Assembly: GCA_019352055.1 (NCBI GenBank) | Contig: JABBOB010000001.1 | Coordinates: 1-64,000, forward strand | Direction of reading: 5' to 3' | DNA from: Acidobacteriota bacterium | Lineage (GTDB): Bacteria; Actinomycetota; Actinomycetes; Actinomycetales; Microbacteriaceae | DNA: 64,000 bases | In this document: one piece after another, positions 8,867 through 16,121 of the stretch | How positions within the stretch are numbered: the first letter of the stretch is position 1 | How the letters are laid out: each line of letters opens with the position of its first letter | Position numbers and translations under genes: made by a program | Notes under the pieces: generated by a model | Seen by the model: the letters and a program-made list of their open reading frames with translations, nothing else | What the model was told of the DNA's origin: nothing | The model's database searches: none

Positions 8867-9598
8867 TCAGGGCGCGATGCGGCCGTTCTTCGTGAACGCG
8901 GCGTGGGTGTGCGGCATCAGCGTCGCCCACTGCGCCTCCATCGCCTCCGCGACGAGCTCGATCTCCCGCTGCGGGAACGACGGCACGGTCGCCTCGGGGT
9001 GCTTGGTGCGGAGAGAGAGGAAGTTCATCAGGCTGCGGGCGTTCATCGTCACGTACATCGACGAGAAGAGGTTGAGCGGGAGCACGATGCGGGCGACCTC
9101 CCGGGCGACGCCGTCGGCGAGCATGCGCTGGTAGGCGGCGTACGCCGCGAGGGCCTGCGTGCGCACCGCCTCCTGCACGAGCGCGTGCTGCTCGGGGGTG
9201 CCCGGGAGGAAGTCGTAGGCCCCCGGCTTGCCGACCTGGACCAGGTTGCGGCTCGCGTCGGGCACGTAGAAGACGGGGAGGAGCTCGCGGTAGCGACCCG
9301 ACTCCTCGTTGTAGGAGGCGATGCGGTGCCGCATGAACTCGCGGAACACGAAGATCGGCGCCTGCACGTAGAAGGTCATCGAGTTGTGCTCGAAGGGCGA
9401 ACCGTGACGATCGCGCATGAGGTAGTTGATGAGCCCGCGGTCGCGCTTCTCGAGGTCCGACTCGGACGACGCGGACGCGAGCGTCTGCTCGCCCAGCGTC
9501 GACACGCGGGCGGCGAACAGGACGTCGGCGTCGCGGGCGGCGGAGCGCACCAGCTCGACGGTCATCTCGGATCGGAACTCGGGTTCGGTGTCGGTCAC
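8867..9598 (-). CDS. thyX: FAD-dependent thymidylate synthase ThyX
   Basis: A 243-aa flavin-dependent enzyme that methylates dUMP. The ThyX motif RHRIASYNEESGRY starts at residue 90 (RHRxxS at 90-95). The start is taken at GTG 9598 because it lies 7 nt after a TACGGT element at 9606-9611, as in other leaderless genes here; GTG 9607 and 9628 are in-frame alternatives but are not placed correctly for that promoter. No ThyA is seen in the window. It is divergent from the thioredoxin-like gene at 9643. Confidence 0.95.
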   Translation of the reverse strand: MTDTEPEFRSEMTVELVRSAARDADVLFAARVSTLGEQTLASASSESDLEKRDRGLINYLMRDRHGSPFEHNSMTFYVQAPIFVFREFMRHRIASYNEESGRYRELLPVFYVPDASRNLVQVGKPGAYDFLPGTPEQHALVQEAVRTQALAAYAAYQRMLADGVAREVARIVLPLNLFSSMYVTMNARSLMNFLSLRTKHPEATVPSFPQREIELVAEAMEAQWATLMPHTHAAFTKNGRIAP

Positions 9599-9605
9599 GG
9601 CGGCC

Positions 9606-9635
9606 ACCGTACCGACGGGCGGCGACACCTACGAT
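9606..9635. promoter_or_regulatory. Divergent leaderless promoters of thyX and the thioredoxin-like gene
   Basis: Minus-strand TACGGT (9606-9611) is 7 nt from the thyX GTG. Plus-strand TACGAT (9630-9635) is 7 nt from the GTG at 9643. The two starts are only 44 bp apart. Confidence 0.55.
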
Positions 9636-9642
9636 CTCCAGC

Positions 9643-10065
9643 GTGATCCCGCTGGTCCTCGCCGCCGCCACCGGGGCGATCGGGCTGATCGGCTGGTTCT
9701 GGTGGCGTGGCGAGGGTCGGCTGACCCGGGGGTCCGGCGAGCGCATCCGGCCGAGGGAGGTCGCCCTCCCCGACGACGCGTTCGGCCTCGTCGGGACGAT
9801 GCTGCTGTTCGGCTCGCGGCAGGACGAGCGCACCGACCTGGCGCGCGTCAGGCTGGAGGGGATGATCGACGGGATCCGCGGCGTGGCGCTCGCGGAGGTG
9901 GATCTCACCGCGCGCGGCGACCTGGCCGGGCGATACGGGATCACCCGGACGCCGAGCCTGTTCGCGCTCGATGGCCAGGGACGGCTGCGCGCGCGGGTGA
10001 AGGGCGCTGCGGACGCCGAGACGCTGCGTGCAGCGCTCGACTCCGTGCTGCGACCTCCGGACTGA
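9643..10065 (+). CDS. Membrane-anchored thioredoxin-fold protein lacking the CxxC motif
   Basis: A 140-aa protein with one N-terminal membrane helix (residues 2-22) and a thioredoxin-like fold after it. The strand GLVGTMLLFGSRQDERTDLARVRLEGM occupies the active-site position, and the cis-proline loop YGITRTPSLFALDGQG is at about 99-113. There is no cysteine at all, so the redox centre is missing. The GTG start lies 7 nt after TACGAT. Thioredoxin-like proteins are common next to thyX in this group; a redox role cannot be direct, so a binding or scaffold role is possible. The next gene starts 26 bp downstream but has its own promoter. Confidence 0.7.
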   Translation: MIPLVLAAATGAIGLIGWFWWRGEGRLTRGSGERIRPREVALPDDAFGLVGTMLLFGSRQDERTDLARVRLEGMIDGIRGVALAEVDLTARGDLAGRYGITRTPSLFALDGQGRLRARVKGAADAETLRAALDSVLRPPD

Positions 10066-10091
10066 CCGCGACCGACCGTTACGCTCCATCC

Positions 10092-11102
10092 ATGGCGCAG
10101 AAGCGGGTCCCGGTGCCGTCCGCGAGGCCCGCTGTGCGCCGGCAGCCCGAGCCGCCGCCCGTGGCGATCCCGAAGCCGATCGTCCGCAGGCCGATCGCGA
10201 AGGACAGCCGGCTGCGCGTGCTCGTCGCCGGAGCCTCCGGCCTCATCGGCACCGAGCTGGTCCAGCAGCTGAACGCGGCGGGGCACACCGTGCAGCGGCT
10301 GGTGCGCCGCCCACCGCGCGGGGAACACGAATTCAGCTGGGCGCCCGACGCGAAGATCGTCGACTTCCGGCTGCTCGAGAGCGTCGATGCGGTGGTCAAC
10401 CTGTCCGGCGCGTCCCTCAACCGCATCCCGTGGACCACCCGATACAAGCAGCAGATCCTCCGCTCGCGGGTGAAGGCGACGCAGGCGCTGGTCGAGGCGA
10501 TGGGGATGTCCTCCTCCCCTCCCCCGATCTTCCTGTCCGGGTCCGCGGTCGGCTACTACGGCGACCGGCCCGGGGAGACGCTGACGGAGGAGTCGTCGCG
10601 CGGCACCGGGTTCCTCGCCGACGTCGTCGCCGAGTGGGAGGCGGCCGCGCTGCTCGCCCCCGCCCGGACGCGTACCGTCCTGCTGCGCACGGGCGTCGTG
10701 CTCGCACCCGGAGGGGGTGCACTGCAGCCGCTCCAGCTGGCGACGCGCTTCGGGCTCGGCTCCACGGTCGGGCACGGCACCCAGCACTGGCCGTGGATCG
10801 CGCTGCACGACGAGGCCGCCGCGATCGTGCACCTGCTCACCTCCGCGCTCGAGGGACCCGTGAACCTCGCGGGCCCGACGCCGGCGACGAGCGAGGAGAT
10901 CACCCGCCGCCTCGCGACCGACCTGCACCGCCCGCACATGCTGAAGCTGCCGGAGGCGATCGTCGGCGTCGGGATGGGCGAGATGGGGCGGGAGCTCCTG
11001 CTGCCGAGCCAGAAGGTCGTGCCCGCGAAGCTCGAGTCGGACGGCTTCGTGTTCCGCTACCGCACCAGCGACGAAGCGATCGACGCGGCCCTCGCCTCCT
11101 GA
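10092..11102 (+). CDS. TIGR01777-family NAD(P)-dependent epimerase
   Basis: A 336-aa extended SDR protein. After a Pro/Arg-rich tail of about 40 residues comes the dinucleotide-binding site VAGASGLIG (45-53). NLSGASLN and the family-specific FLSGSAVGYYGDRPGETLTE follow, then the C-terminal DUF1731-type segment ending KLESDGFVFRYRTSDEAIDAAL. Substrate unknown for the family, which includes plastid and bacterial cell-division-associated members. ATG 10092 is 6 nt after TACGCT, a leaderless arrangement. It converges on the NUDIX gene, with a repeat between. Confidence 0.88.
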   Translation: MAQKRVPVPSARPAVRRQPEPPPVAIPKPIVRRPIAKDSRLRVLVAGASGLIGTELVQQLNAAGHTVQRLVRRPPRGEHEFSWAPDAKIVDFRLLESVDAVVNLSGASLNRIPWTTRYKQQILRSRVKATQALVEAMGMSSSPPPIFLSGSAVGYYGDRPGETLTEESSRGTGFLADVVAEWEAAALLAPARTRTVLLRTGVVLAPGGGALQPLQLATRFGLGSTVGHGTQHWPWIALHDEAAAIVHLLTSALEGPVNLAGPTPATSEEITRRLATDLHRPHMLKLPEAIVGVGMGEMGRELLLPSQKVVPAKLESDGFVFRYRTSDEAIDAALAS

Positions 11103-11107
11103 GCGCG

Positions 11108-11192
11108 AGCACTTCAGCAGGAAGCATCGCCTTCGGCAGGAAGAATCCGGCCGATCGTTCCTGTCGAACGTCCTGGTTCCTGCCCACGTGCT
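11108..11192. repeat. TTCAGCAGGAA element, copy 1
   Basis: About 85 bp with words in both orientations: TTCAGCAGGAA, TTCGGCAGGAAGAAT, CGTTCCTGTCGAA and GGTTCCTGCC, ending ACGTGCTCG. A second copy in the same orientation lies at 11757-11855. It sits between convergent genes and encodes the last ~25 codons of the NUDIX gene. Confidence 0.8.
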
Positions 11193-11752
11193 CGTCGGAG
11201 GCGGAGGGCGCCCAGGGCGCGACCCAGGTGGGGCTCGAAGCCGTCCGGAGCGGCCGTCGCCAGCTCGTCCGGGGTCCACCAGCGGACGGCGCGGAACTCG
11301 CGCGGGTCCGGCTGCAGGCGCATGCCGCGCGTGCCCGCGAACGCGAACCAGAGGCTCACGTCCATGTGCCGGTCGGCGGGCGGCCCGGTCGTCTCCGTCA
11401 CGGTGACGAAGAAGGGCTGAGCGCCGGTCGCCGCATCGGACGGCAGGACGGCGCCGAGCTCCTCCCGGCATTCCCGCGCCGCCGACGCCTGCGGCGACTC
11501 GCCACGGTCGACGTGCCCGCCCGTCGGCAGCCAGAGCCCTGCGAGCCGGTGGTCGCACAGCAGCACCGCCGGGGCCGCCCGATCGACGACGAGGACGTAG
11601 GCGACGAGGTGCGGGTCGGGGATCGCCGGCTTCACCCGCCGGTACACGTCGTCCGTGCCGCGCAGCCACGCCAGCGCCTCCGCCCGGTGCGCCTCGCCGA
11701 CCGCGTCCAGCGCCGGGATCCCCGCCACCTGTCCGACGAGCGTCTCGATCAC
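11114..11752 (-). CDS. NUDIX hydrolase
   Basis: A 212-aa protein. The complete Nudix box G79-x5-E85-x7-REx-REELG is present (GGHVDRGESPQASAARECREELG, 78-100), preceded by the strand LVAYVLVVDR and followed by WFAFAGTRGMRLQPDPREFRAVRWWTPDEL. It should hydrolyse a nucleoside diphosphate linked to another moiety; substrate unknown. The C-terminal ~25 residues (RGQEPGRSTGTIGRILPAEG...) are encoded by the TTCAGCAGGAA repeat and look like a read-through tail. Repeat copies flank the gene on both sides. Confidence 0.88.
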   Translation of the reverse strand: MIETLVGQVAGIPALDAVGEAHRAEALAWLRGTDDVYRRVKPAIPDPHLVAYVLVVDRAAPAVLLCDHRLAGLWLPTGGHVDRGESPQASAARECREELGAVLPSDAATGAQPFFVTVTETTGPPADRHMDVSLWFAFAGTRGMRLQPDPREFRAVRWWTPDELATAAPDGFEPHLGRALGALRLRRARGQEPGRSTGTIGRILPAEGDASC

Positions 11753-11756
11753 CCGA

Positions 11757-11855
11757 GCAGTTCAGCAGGAACCAGGACGTTCGGCAGGAAGAATCGGGCG
11801 ATCCGTTCCTGCTGAAGCGGATCGTTCCTGCTGTCGTGCTCGGTTCTTCCTGCTG
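11757..11855. repeat. TTCAGCAGGAA element, copy 2
   Basis: Shares GTTCAGCAGGAA, GTTCGGCAGGAAGAATC and GGCGAT...CGTTCCTG with copy 1 at 11108-11192 and ends with two TTCCTGCTGTCGTGCTC units. TTCAGCAGGAA (11761-11771) is complementary to TTCCTGCTGAA further on, so it can fold. Together the copies bracket the NUDIX gene. Confidence 0.8.
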
Positions 11856-11861
11856 TCGTGC

Positions 11862-12296
11862 TCAGCGCGCGAGGGTGATCGCGCGGCGGACGGCGGCGCG
11901 GGCCCGGCGGCGGTCCCCGGCCATGTCGTATGCGAGCCCGAGCCGCAGCCACGCACGCCAGTCGTCGGGACGCTCCTCGGCCGCATCGGCGTACGCCGGG
12001 AAGGCCGCGTCCGCGGCCGCTCGCTCGACGCGGCCGCTCGCCCGCCGCGGCAAGCCGTCGCCGGGCAGCGGCTCCTCCGCACCGAGCCGACGCGTGAGAC
12101 GGGTCGCCTGCAGTCCGAACAGCAGCTCGCGGACGAGCAGGTACGCCCCGATGACCGGCAGCACCAGCAGCGCGATCCCGATGGCGATGCCCACGGGCAC
12201 ACCGGACTGCAGGAAGGCGACGGCCCTGGTCACGACGACGAACAGGTAGAGCACGAGCACCAGCGCCATCGTGACGGCGCCGCCGAAGGCCCTCAC
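11862..12296 (-). CDS. Small two-helix membrane protein with TPR-like tail
   Basis: A 144-aa protein with two hydrophobic helices (about 6-30 and 32-55), a charged middle, and a C-terminal segment [33 protein letters not shown] that matches one tetratricopeptide unit (W/L/G/Y/A pattern). The GTG start overlaps the dapB stop as GTGA, so it is translated with dapB. Proteins of this layout are commonly found directly behind dapB in Microbacteriaceae. No function is known; the location suggests a membrane-associated role, not lysine synthesis. Confidence 0.65.
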   Translation of the reverse strand: MRAFGGAVTMALVLVLYLFVVVTRAVAFLQSGVPVGIAIGIALLVLPVIGAYLLVRELLFGLQATRLTRRLGAEEPLPGDGLPRRASGRVERAAADAAFPAYADAAEERPDDWRAWLRLGLAYDMAGDRRRARAAVRRAITLAR

Positions 12297-13012
12297 CCGA
12301 AGAGCAGCGGTTCGAGGCCGACCGTCACGCCGCTGAGGCCGGGCAGCGCGAGCACGGCCAGCCGGATGCCGGCTGCGTAGGCGCTCGGGGACACGGTCTC
12401 GTGGCTGATGGTCAGCAGCTCGCCGGTGCCGCCGAACAGCACGTCCTGCTTCGCCTGCACGCCGTCCATGCGGAGGGAGTGGATCGGCACGCTGCCGACC
12501 TGCTGGCCGCGCGCCCGCTGGTCCGTGTGGGGAGCGGCGACGGGACCGAGCGCGGCCCGCGCCGCGGCGATGCGCTCGGCCGTCGCGACCGCCGTGCCGG
12601 AGGGCGAGTCCGCCTTGCCCGCGTGGTGCGCCTCCACGATCTCGATCGACTCGAACCAGACGGCGGCCTGCTCGGCGAAGCGGCTCGCGAGCACGGCGCC
12701 CACCGAGAAGTTGGGTACCACGAGCACCGCGGGATCGTCGACCGCCCGCCCGGCGCGGAGGGAGGCGATCCGCTCCCCCGACCAGCCGCTCGTGCCGACC
12801 AGCACGGGCAGGCGCGCCTCCATCGAGGCGGCGACGACGACCGGGGAGACGTGGGGCAGGGTGACGTCGACGACCGCGTCGACGCCGCCCCCGAACCGGA
12901 GGGGGTCGGCCGAGCCGATCCGCTGCACGACGTCCACGTCCGGCAGGCCCGTCACCACCTCGTCGACGAGTCGGCCCATCCGGCCACCGGCTCCGACGAG
13001 GGCGACGCGCAT
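12293..13012 (-). CDS. dapB: 4-hydroxy-tetrahydrodipicolinate reductase
   Basis: A 239-aa reductase of the lysine/diaminopimelate pathway, acting after DapA. The N-terminal NAD(P)H site is GAGGRMG at 7-13, and the substrate signature EAHHAGKADSPSGTA is at 127-141, with the catalytic His pair and Lys. VGTSGWS at 72-78 is also typical. The annotated ATG is 13012; GTG 13015, in frame and 8 nt from a TAGGGT element, could be the leaderless start and would add one residue. It is cotranscribed with the TPR-like gene and divergent from a GNAT gene. Confidence 0.96.
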   Translation of the reverse strand: MRVALVGAGGRMGRLVDEVVTGLPDVDVVQRIGSADPLRFGGGVDAVVDVTLPHVSPVVVAASMEARLPVLVGTSGWSGERIASLRAGRAVDDPAVLVVPNFSVGAVLASRFAEQAAVWFESIEIVEAHHAGKADSPSGTAVATAERIAAARAALGPVAAPHTDQRARGQQVGSVPIHSLRMDGVQAKQDVLFGGTGELLTISHETVSPSAYAAGIRLAVLALPGLSGVTVGLEPLLFG

Positions 13013-13023
13013 CACGGGTGGCA

Positions 13024-13033
13024 ACCCTAGCCT
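13024..13033. promoter_or_regulatory. Overlapping divergent -10 elements of dapB and a GNAT gene
   Basis: ACCCTAGCCT contains minus-strand TAGGGT (13024-13029) for dapB and plus-strand TAGCCT (13028-13033) for the gene at 13043; they share the TA at 13028-13029. The starts are 30 bp apart and neither has a clear Shine-Dalgarno sequence. Confidence 0.6.
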
Positions 13034-13042
13034 TGAGTCCTC

Positions 13043-13525
13043 ATGCGCGTGATCGAGACGAGCCCTGACGACCCGGTGACGGCCGACCTGCTCGCCGCCT
13101 ACTTCGCGGAACGGGTGGACGGCTTCACCGCCGGCCGATACCGCGTGGCGGCCCCGGATCCGGCCCGGTTCGCGCCGCCGGGCGTGTTCCTCCGGATCGA
13201 GGAGGACGACGGCGCGCCGCTCGCCTGCGGCGGGCTGCGCGAGATCGAGCCCGACGGGGGAAGACGGATGGAGGTGAAGCACCTCTACGTCGCGCCCGCC
13301 GCCCGCGGCTCGGGCATCGGGAGGCGGCTCCTCGGTCTCCTGGAGGTGCACGCCCGGGGAGCGGGGGCCGCCTGGCTGGTGCTCGACACCAACCGGTCGC
13401 TGCAGGCCGCGGCCGGCCTCTACCGGTCCAGCGGGTTCCAGCCCGTCGCGCCGTTCAACGACAACCCGAACGCGACCGACTGGTTCGCCAAACGGCTCGT
13501 GCCGACGTCGTCGCCGACCGGATAG
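13043..13525 (+). CDS. GNAT-family N-acetyltransferase
   Basis: A 160-aa GNAT with the acetyl-CoA motif LYVAPAARGSGIGRRLLGLLEVHAR at about 81-105 (R-G-S-G-I-G), then WLVLDTNRSLQAAAGLYRSSGFQPVAPFNDNPNATDWFAKRL. The C-terminal pattern (FNDNPxAxxWFxK) is typical of a common actinobacterial GNAT subfamily of unknown substrate. Probably leaderless from TAGCCT, 9 nt upstream. It is divergent from dapB and convergent with the phosphatase gene downstream, separated from it by a hairpin. Confidence 0.85.
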   Translation: MRVIETSPDDPVTADLLAAYFAERVDGFTAGRYRVAAPDPARFAPPGVFLRIEEDDGAPLACGGLREIEPDGGRRMEVKHLYVAPAARGSGIGRRLLGLLEVHARGAGAAWLVLDTNRSLQAAAGLYRSSGFQPVAPFNDNPNATDWFAKRLVPTSSPTG

Positions 13526-13533
13526 CCGCGAGA

Positions 13534-13554
13534 CGCAGCGTGTTCAGCGCTGCG
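13534..13554. terminator. Hairpin between convergent genes
   Basis: CGCAGCG (13534-13540) pairs perfectly with CGCTGCG (13548-13554) around a 7-nt loop. It is in the 58-bp gap between convergent stops; likely terminates both genes. Confidence 0.45.
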
Positions 13555-13583
13555 GAGCGGCACAGCGGCGGCGGGGTGAGGGC

Positions 13584-14186
13584 TCAGATCGGCAGCGGCT
13601 CGACGAGTCCCGTGCGCAGCTCGACCGGCAGGTGCGCCAGGTCGTTGTGGGCCACGAGCGTGACCGGGCGCCCGGAGCGCGCCTTGAGCACGGTGAGCCC
13701 GCAGTGCGCCTGCGTGAGGCCGAGCCAGCGCCACTCGGGAGCGTCGAAGGCGTGCCGGACGAACTCGGCGATCACCAGGTTGTGGGTGATGAGCAGATCG
13801 TGCCGCTCGCCGCTGCCGGGGGCCACGAACTCCGCGAACGCGTCGGCCATCTGCGCGCGGCCCGCTTCGATCTCCGCCGGGGTGGCGGAGGCGAACCACC
13901 CGGAGAACGCGCGCGGCACCTCCGGGGTCGGCCCGGACGGCACGCAGTCGAACAGGAGCGCCGACGGTCTCGGATCGAGGGACGGCAGCCGCTCGCGGAT
14001 GATGTCCGCCGTCTCGGTCGCGATGGTGCTCGGCGCGTGCCAGACGCTGGTCAGCGGCACGCCTCCCAGTCGCTCGGCCAGCAGTGCCGCCTGCCTCCTG
14101 CCCCGTGGGGACAGCGGACCGTCGACCACGCCGTGCTCGGCGTCGCGGTGCTCGCCGTGCCGCACGAGATAGAGGTACTGCGTCAT
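13584..14186 (-). CDS. Histidine phosphatase (phosphoglycerate mutase-like)
   Basis: A 200-aa protein of the histidine phosphatase superfamily. The phosphoacceptor motif LVRHGE is at 7-12, with R29 in SPRGRRQA. The second catalytic His is in LLITHNLVIAEFVRHAF (H135). A His-Ala pair, VWHAPSTIATETADII, replaces the usual SxxxRAxQTA motif at 49-63, so the second arginine of the phosphate pocket is not where expected. Substrate unknown. ATG 14186 follows TACGAT by 10 nt. Convergent with the GNAT gene. Confidence 0.85.
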   Translation of the reverse strand: MTQYLYLVRHGEHRDAEHGVVDGPLSPRGRRQAALLAERLGGVPLTSVWHAPSTIATETADIIRERLPSLDPRPSALLFDCVPSGPTPEVPRAFSGWFASATPAEIEAGRAQMADAFAEFVAPGSGERHDLLITHNLVIAEFVRHAFDAPEWRWLGLTQAHCGLTVLKARSGRPVTLVAHNDLAHLPVELRTGLVEPLPI

Positions 14187-14321
14187 TGCGGCGTCGATCG
14201 TAACCGCAGGGGCTGGGAAGGCGTCCGAGCTGCGCGCAGCCGGTCGGCGGGGCGGACAGGTCGTTCCACCCCTGCGAGGTAGCGTGCGGCGACGACCCGC
14301 GTGCAGCCGGAAGGACCCGCA

Positions 14322-14900
14322 GTGAGCGACGTGCAGACCTCCCCCAGCCGCAGCTCGCCTGCGCGCGCCCGCCTGCTCGCGGTCGCCGACGACCTCTTCT
14401 ACGGCGACGGCATCACGGCGACGGGCATCGATCGCCTCATCGCGGAGGCGCAGGTCACCAAGGCGACGTTCTACAAGCAGTACGGCTCGAAGGACGCGCT
14501 GATCCTCGAGTACATCGGGGATCGCGACCGGCAGGTCCGCGAGGCGCTCTCGGCGCTCCTCACCGCGCATCCGGAGCCCGCCGCGGTGCTCGCCGCCGTG
14601 ATCGACGCCGTCGTCTCCGACACGGCACGGCCGGACTTCCGCGGCGACCCGTTCCTGAACGCGGCCGCGGAGTTCGCCTCCCCGACCCATCCGGTACGGA
14701 TCGCGATCGCCCGGCACCGCGACTGGTTCACCGGCTTCCTCGAGGACCGGTTCCGCGAGCTCGGTCACCCGCGGCCGGGAGCAGCGGCGGACGAGTTCTC
14801 GCTGCTGCGCGACGGGGCCGTCTGCGGTTCGTACGCGGGCGACGCGGTGGCGGCGACGAGCGCGTTCGAGCGCGCGGCTCACCGGCTGCTGGACGCCTGA
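14322..14900 (+). CDS. TetR/AcrR-family transcriptional regulator
   Basis: A 192-aa repressor. The N-terminal helix-turn-helix is RARLLAVADDLFYGDGITATGIDRLIAEAQVTKATFYKQYGSKDALILEYI, about residues 16-66. The variable C-terminal ligand domain has the TetR_C_33-like segment DPFLNAAAEF. GTG 14322 was chosen because GGAAGGA at 14309-14315 is well placed; a TAGCGT -10 at about 14280-14285 gives a short leader. The target is unknown. The convergent aldo/keto reductase-like gene begins 8 bp downstream, so regulation of that neighbour is not evident from layout. Confidence 0.9.
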   Translation: MSDVQTSPSRSSPARARLLAVADDLFYGDGITATGIDRLIAEAQVTKATFYKQYGSKDALILEYIGDRDRQVREALSALLTAHPEPAAVLAAVIDAVVSDTARPDFRGDPFLNAAAEFASPTHPVRIAIARHRDWFTGFLEDRFRELGHPRPGAAADEFSLLRDGAVCGSYAGDAVAATSAFERAAHRLLDA

Positions 14901-14908
14901 GCCGCCGG

Positions 14909-16039
14909 CTACTCGGCGGAGGCGCGCTCGAGCGCCGTGACCTCCGAGCGGGAGAGGTGCACGCCGGAGGCGGCGGTCGCCGCCCAGACCTGCTCGACCG
15001 TCGTCGCGGAGACGATCGGCGCGGCGATGTGCGGACGGGTGAGGAGCCAACCGAGCGCGACCGCCGCGGCCGGCACGTCGCGGTCCTCCGCGATCCGAAG
15101 CACCGCGTCCACGATTCGCATGCCGCGCCGCGTGAGGCTCGGCTGCAGTCGGTCCGCGCGCTCCGGATCCAGCTCCCGCATGCGACGCATCGCCCCCCTC
15201 GTCGGCACGGCCGCGGCGAGGAAGCCGCCGTCGAGCGGTGAGCGCGGGAGGCAGGCGAGCTCCTGCGCATGGGCGACGGGCCCGACCCCCGTCTCGTACC
15301 CGGCTCGCCTGACGAGGCTGTGCACGGGCGTGACGACCTCGAACCGCGGGAGCCCGCGCTGCCCGGCGAGCACCCGGGCCTGGATGAGCCGCTCCGGCGT
15401 GTGGTCGCCGGCTCCGAGGTGACCGATGCGCTGGTCGTCCCGCAGACCGGCGACCGCGGTGAGCGTCTCCTCCATCGCCGTCGCTCGGTCGTGGTCGGCG
15501 AGCACGAGGACGTCGATCTGGTCGGTGCCGAGGCGGCGCAGGAGCCGGTCGGCGGCGGTGTTCAGCCCGGCTGCGGTCAGATCGCTCGCGGTGCCGACAC
15601 GGGCGAGGAGCACGGTCTGCTCGCGGCGCTGACGGCTCGCCAACCACGTACCGACGAGCTGCGCGGTCTCGCCGTCCGCGACGTCCTCGACGAGCAGCGC
15701 GTTCCCGCCTGCGGCGGCGTACGCGTCGAGCACGCGGTGCGCCGACGTGCGGTCGGCTGCGGCACCGAGCCGGGAGGTGTCGAGGACGACGGGGAAGACC
15801 GCGAGCCCGGTCCGGCCCAGCGGGCGGAAGCGGAAGGGCTGCGAGGGCGCGTCGAGCAATGGCCGGGTGACGCGGTTCGCCATCTGGGCGAGCGACCGCT
15901 CCACGACCTCGAGCGCGGCGGCCACGGCGGGTTCGGGGTCCTGCGCAAGAGGTTCGCGACGCAGCGGCCCGCGTCCGAGATCGATCGGTCGGGTCTCGTC
16001 GTCCGGCCGGCTGTGCCGGCCGCGTGGCTCGTCGCTCAT
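14909..16039 (-). CDS. Aldo/keto reductase-fold protein with a lost catalytic tetrad
   Basis: A 376-aa protein of the aldo/keto reductase barrel family with an extra ~70-residue N-terminal region. The frame of the family is clear (FRPLGRTGLAVFPVVL; VLDAYAAAGGNALLVEDV; RLLRRLGTDQIDVLVL; PIVSATTVEQV). All four catalytic positions differ: Asp to L116, Tyr to A121, Lys to R147 and His to A181. The cofactor-side C-terminal motif is partly kept. Standard reductase chemistry is therefore unlikely. ATG 16039 follows AGGGGAGGGGTG. The upstream neighbour at 16122 is a paralogue, 82 bp away and in the same direction. Confidence 0.8.
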   Translation of the reverse strand: MSDEPRGRHSRPDDETRPIDLGRGPLRREPLAQDPEPAVAAALEVVERSLAQMANRVTRPLLDAPSQPFRFRPLGRTGLAVFPVVLDTSRLGAAADRTSAHRVLDAYAAAGGNALLVEDVADGETAQLVGTWLASRQRREQTVLLARVGTASDLTAAGLNTAADRLLRRLGTDQIDVLVLADHDRATAMEETLTAVAGLRDDQRIGHLGAGDHTPERLIQARVLAGQRGLPRFEVVTPVHSLVRRAGYETGVGPVAHAQELACLPRSPLDGGFLAAAVPTRGAMRRMRELDPERADRLQPSLTRRGMRIVDAVLRIAEDRDVPAAAVALGWLLTRPHIAAPIVSATTVEQVWAATAASGVHLSRSEVTALERASAE

Positions 16040-16121
16040 CACCCCTCCCCTCCGCGCGCGAGCGTACGGGGCGCTCCCCTGCCGACGGGGGCGACACCAC
16101 GGCCCGCGTCGAGACCGGCGG

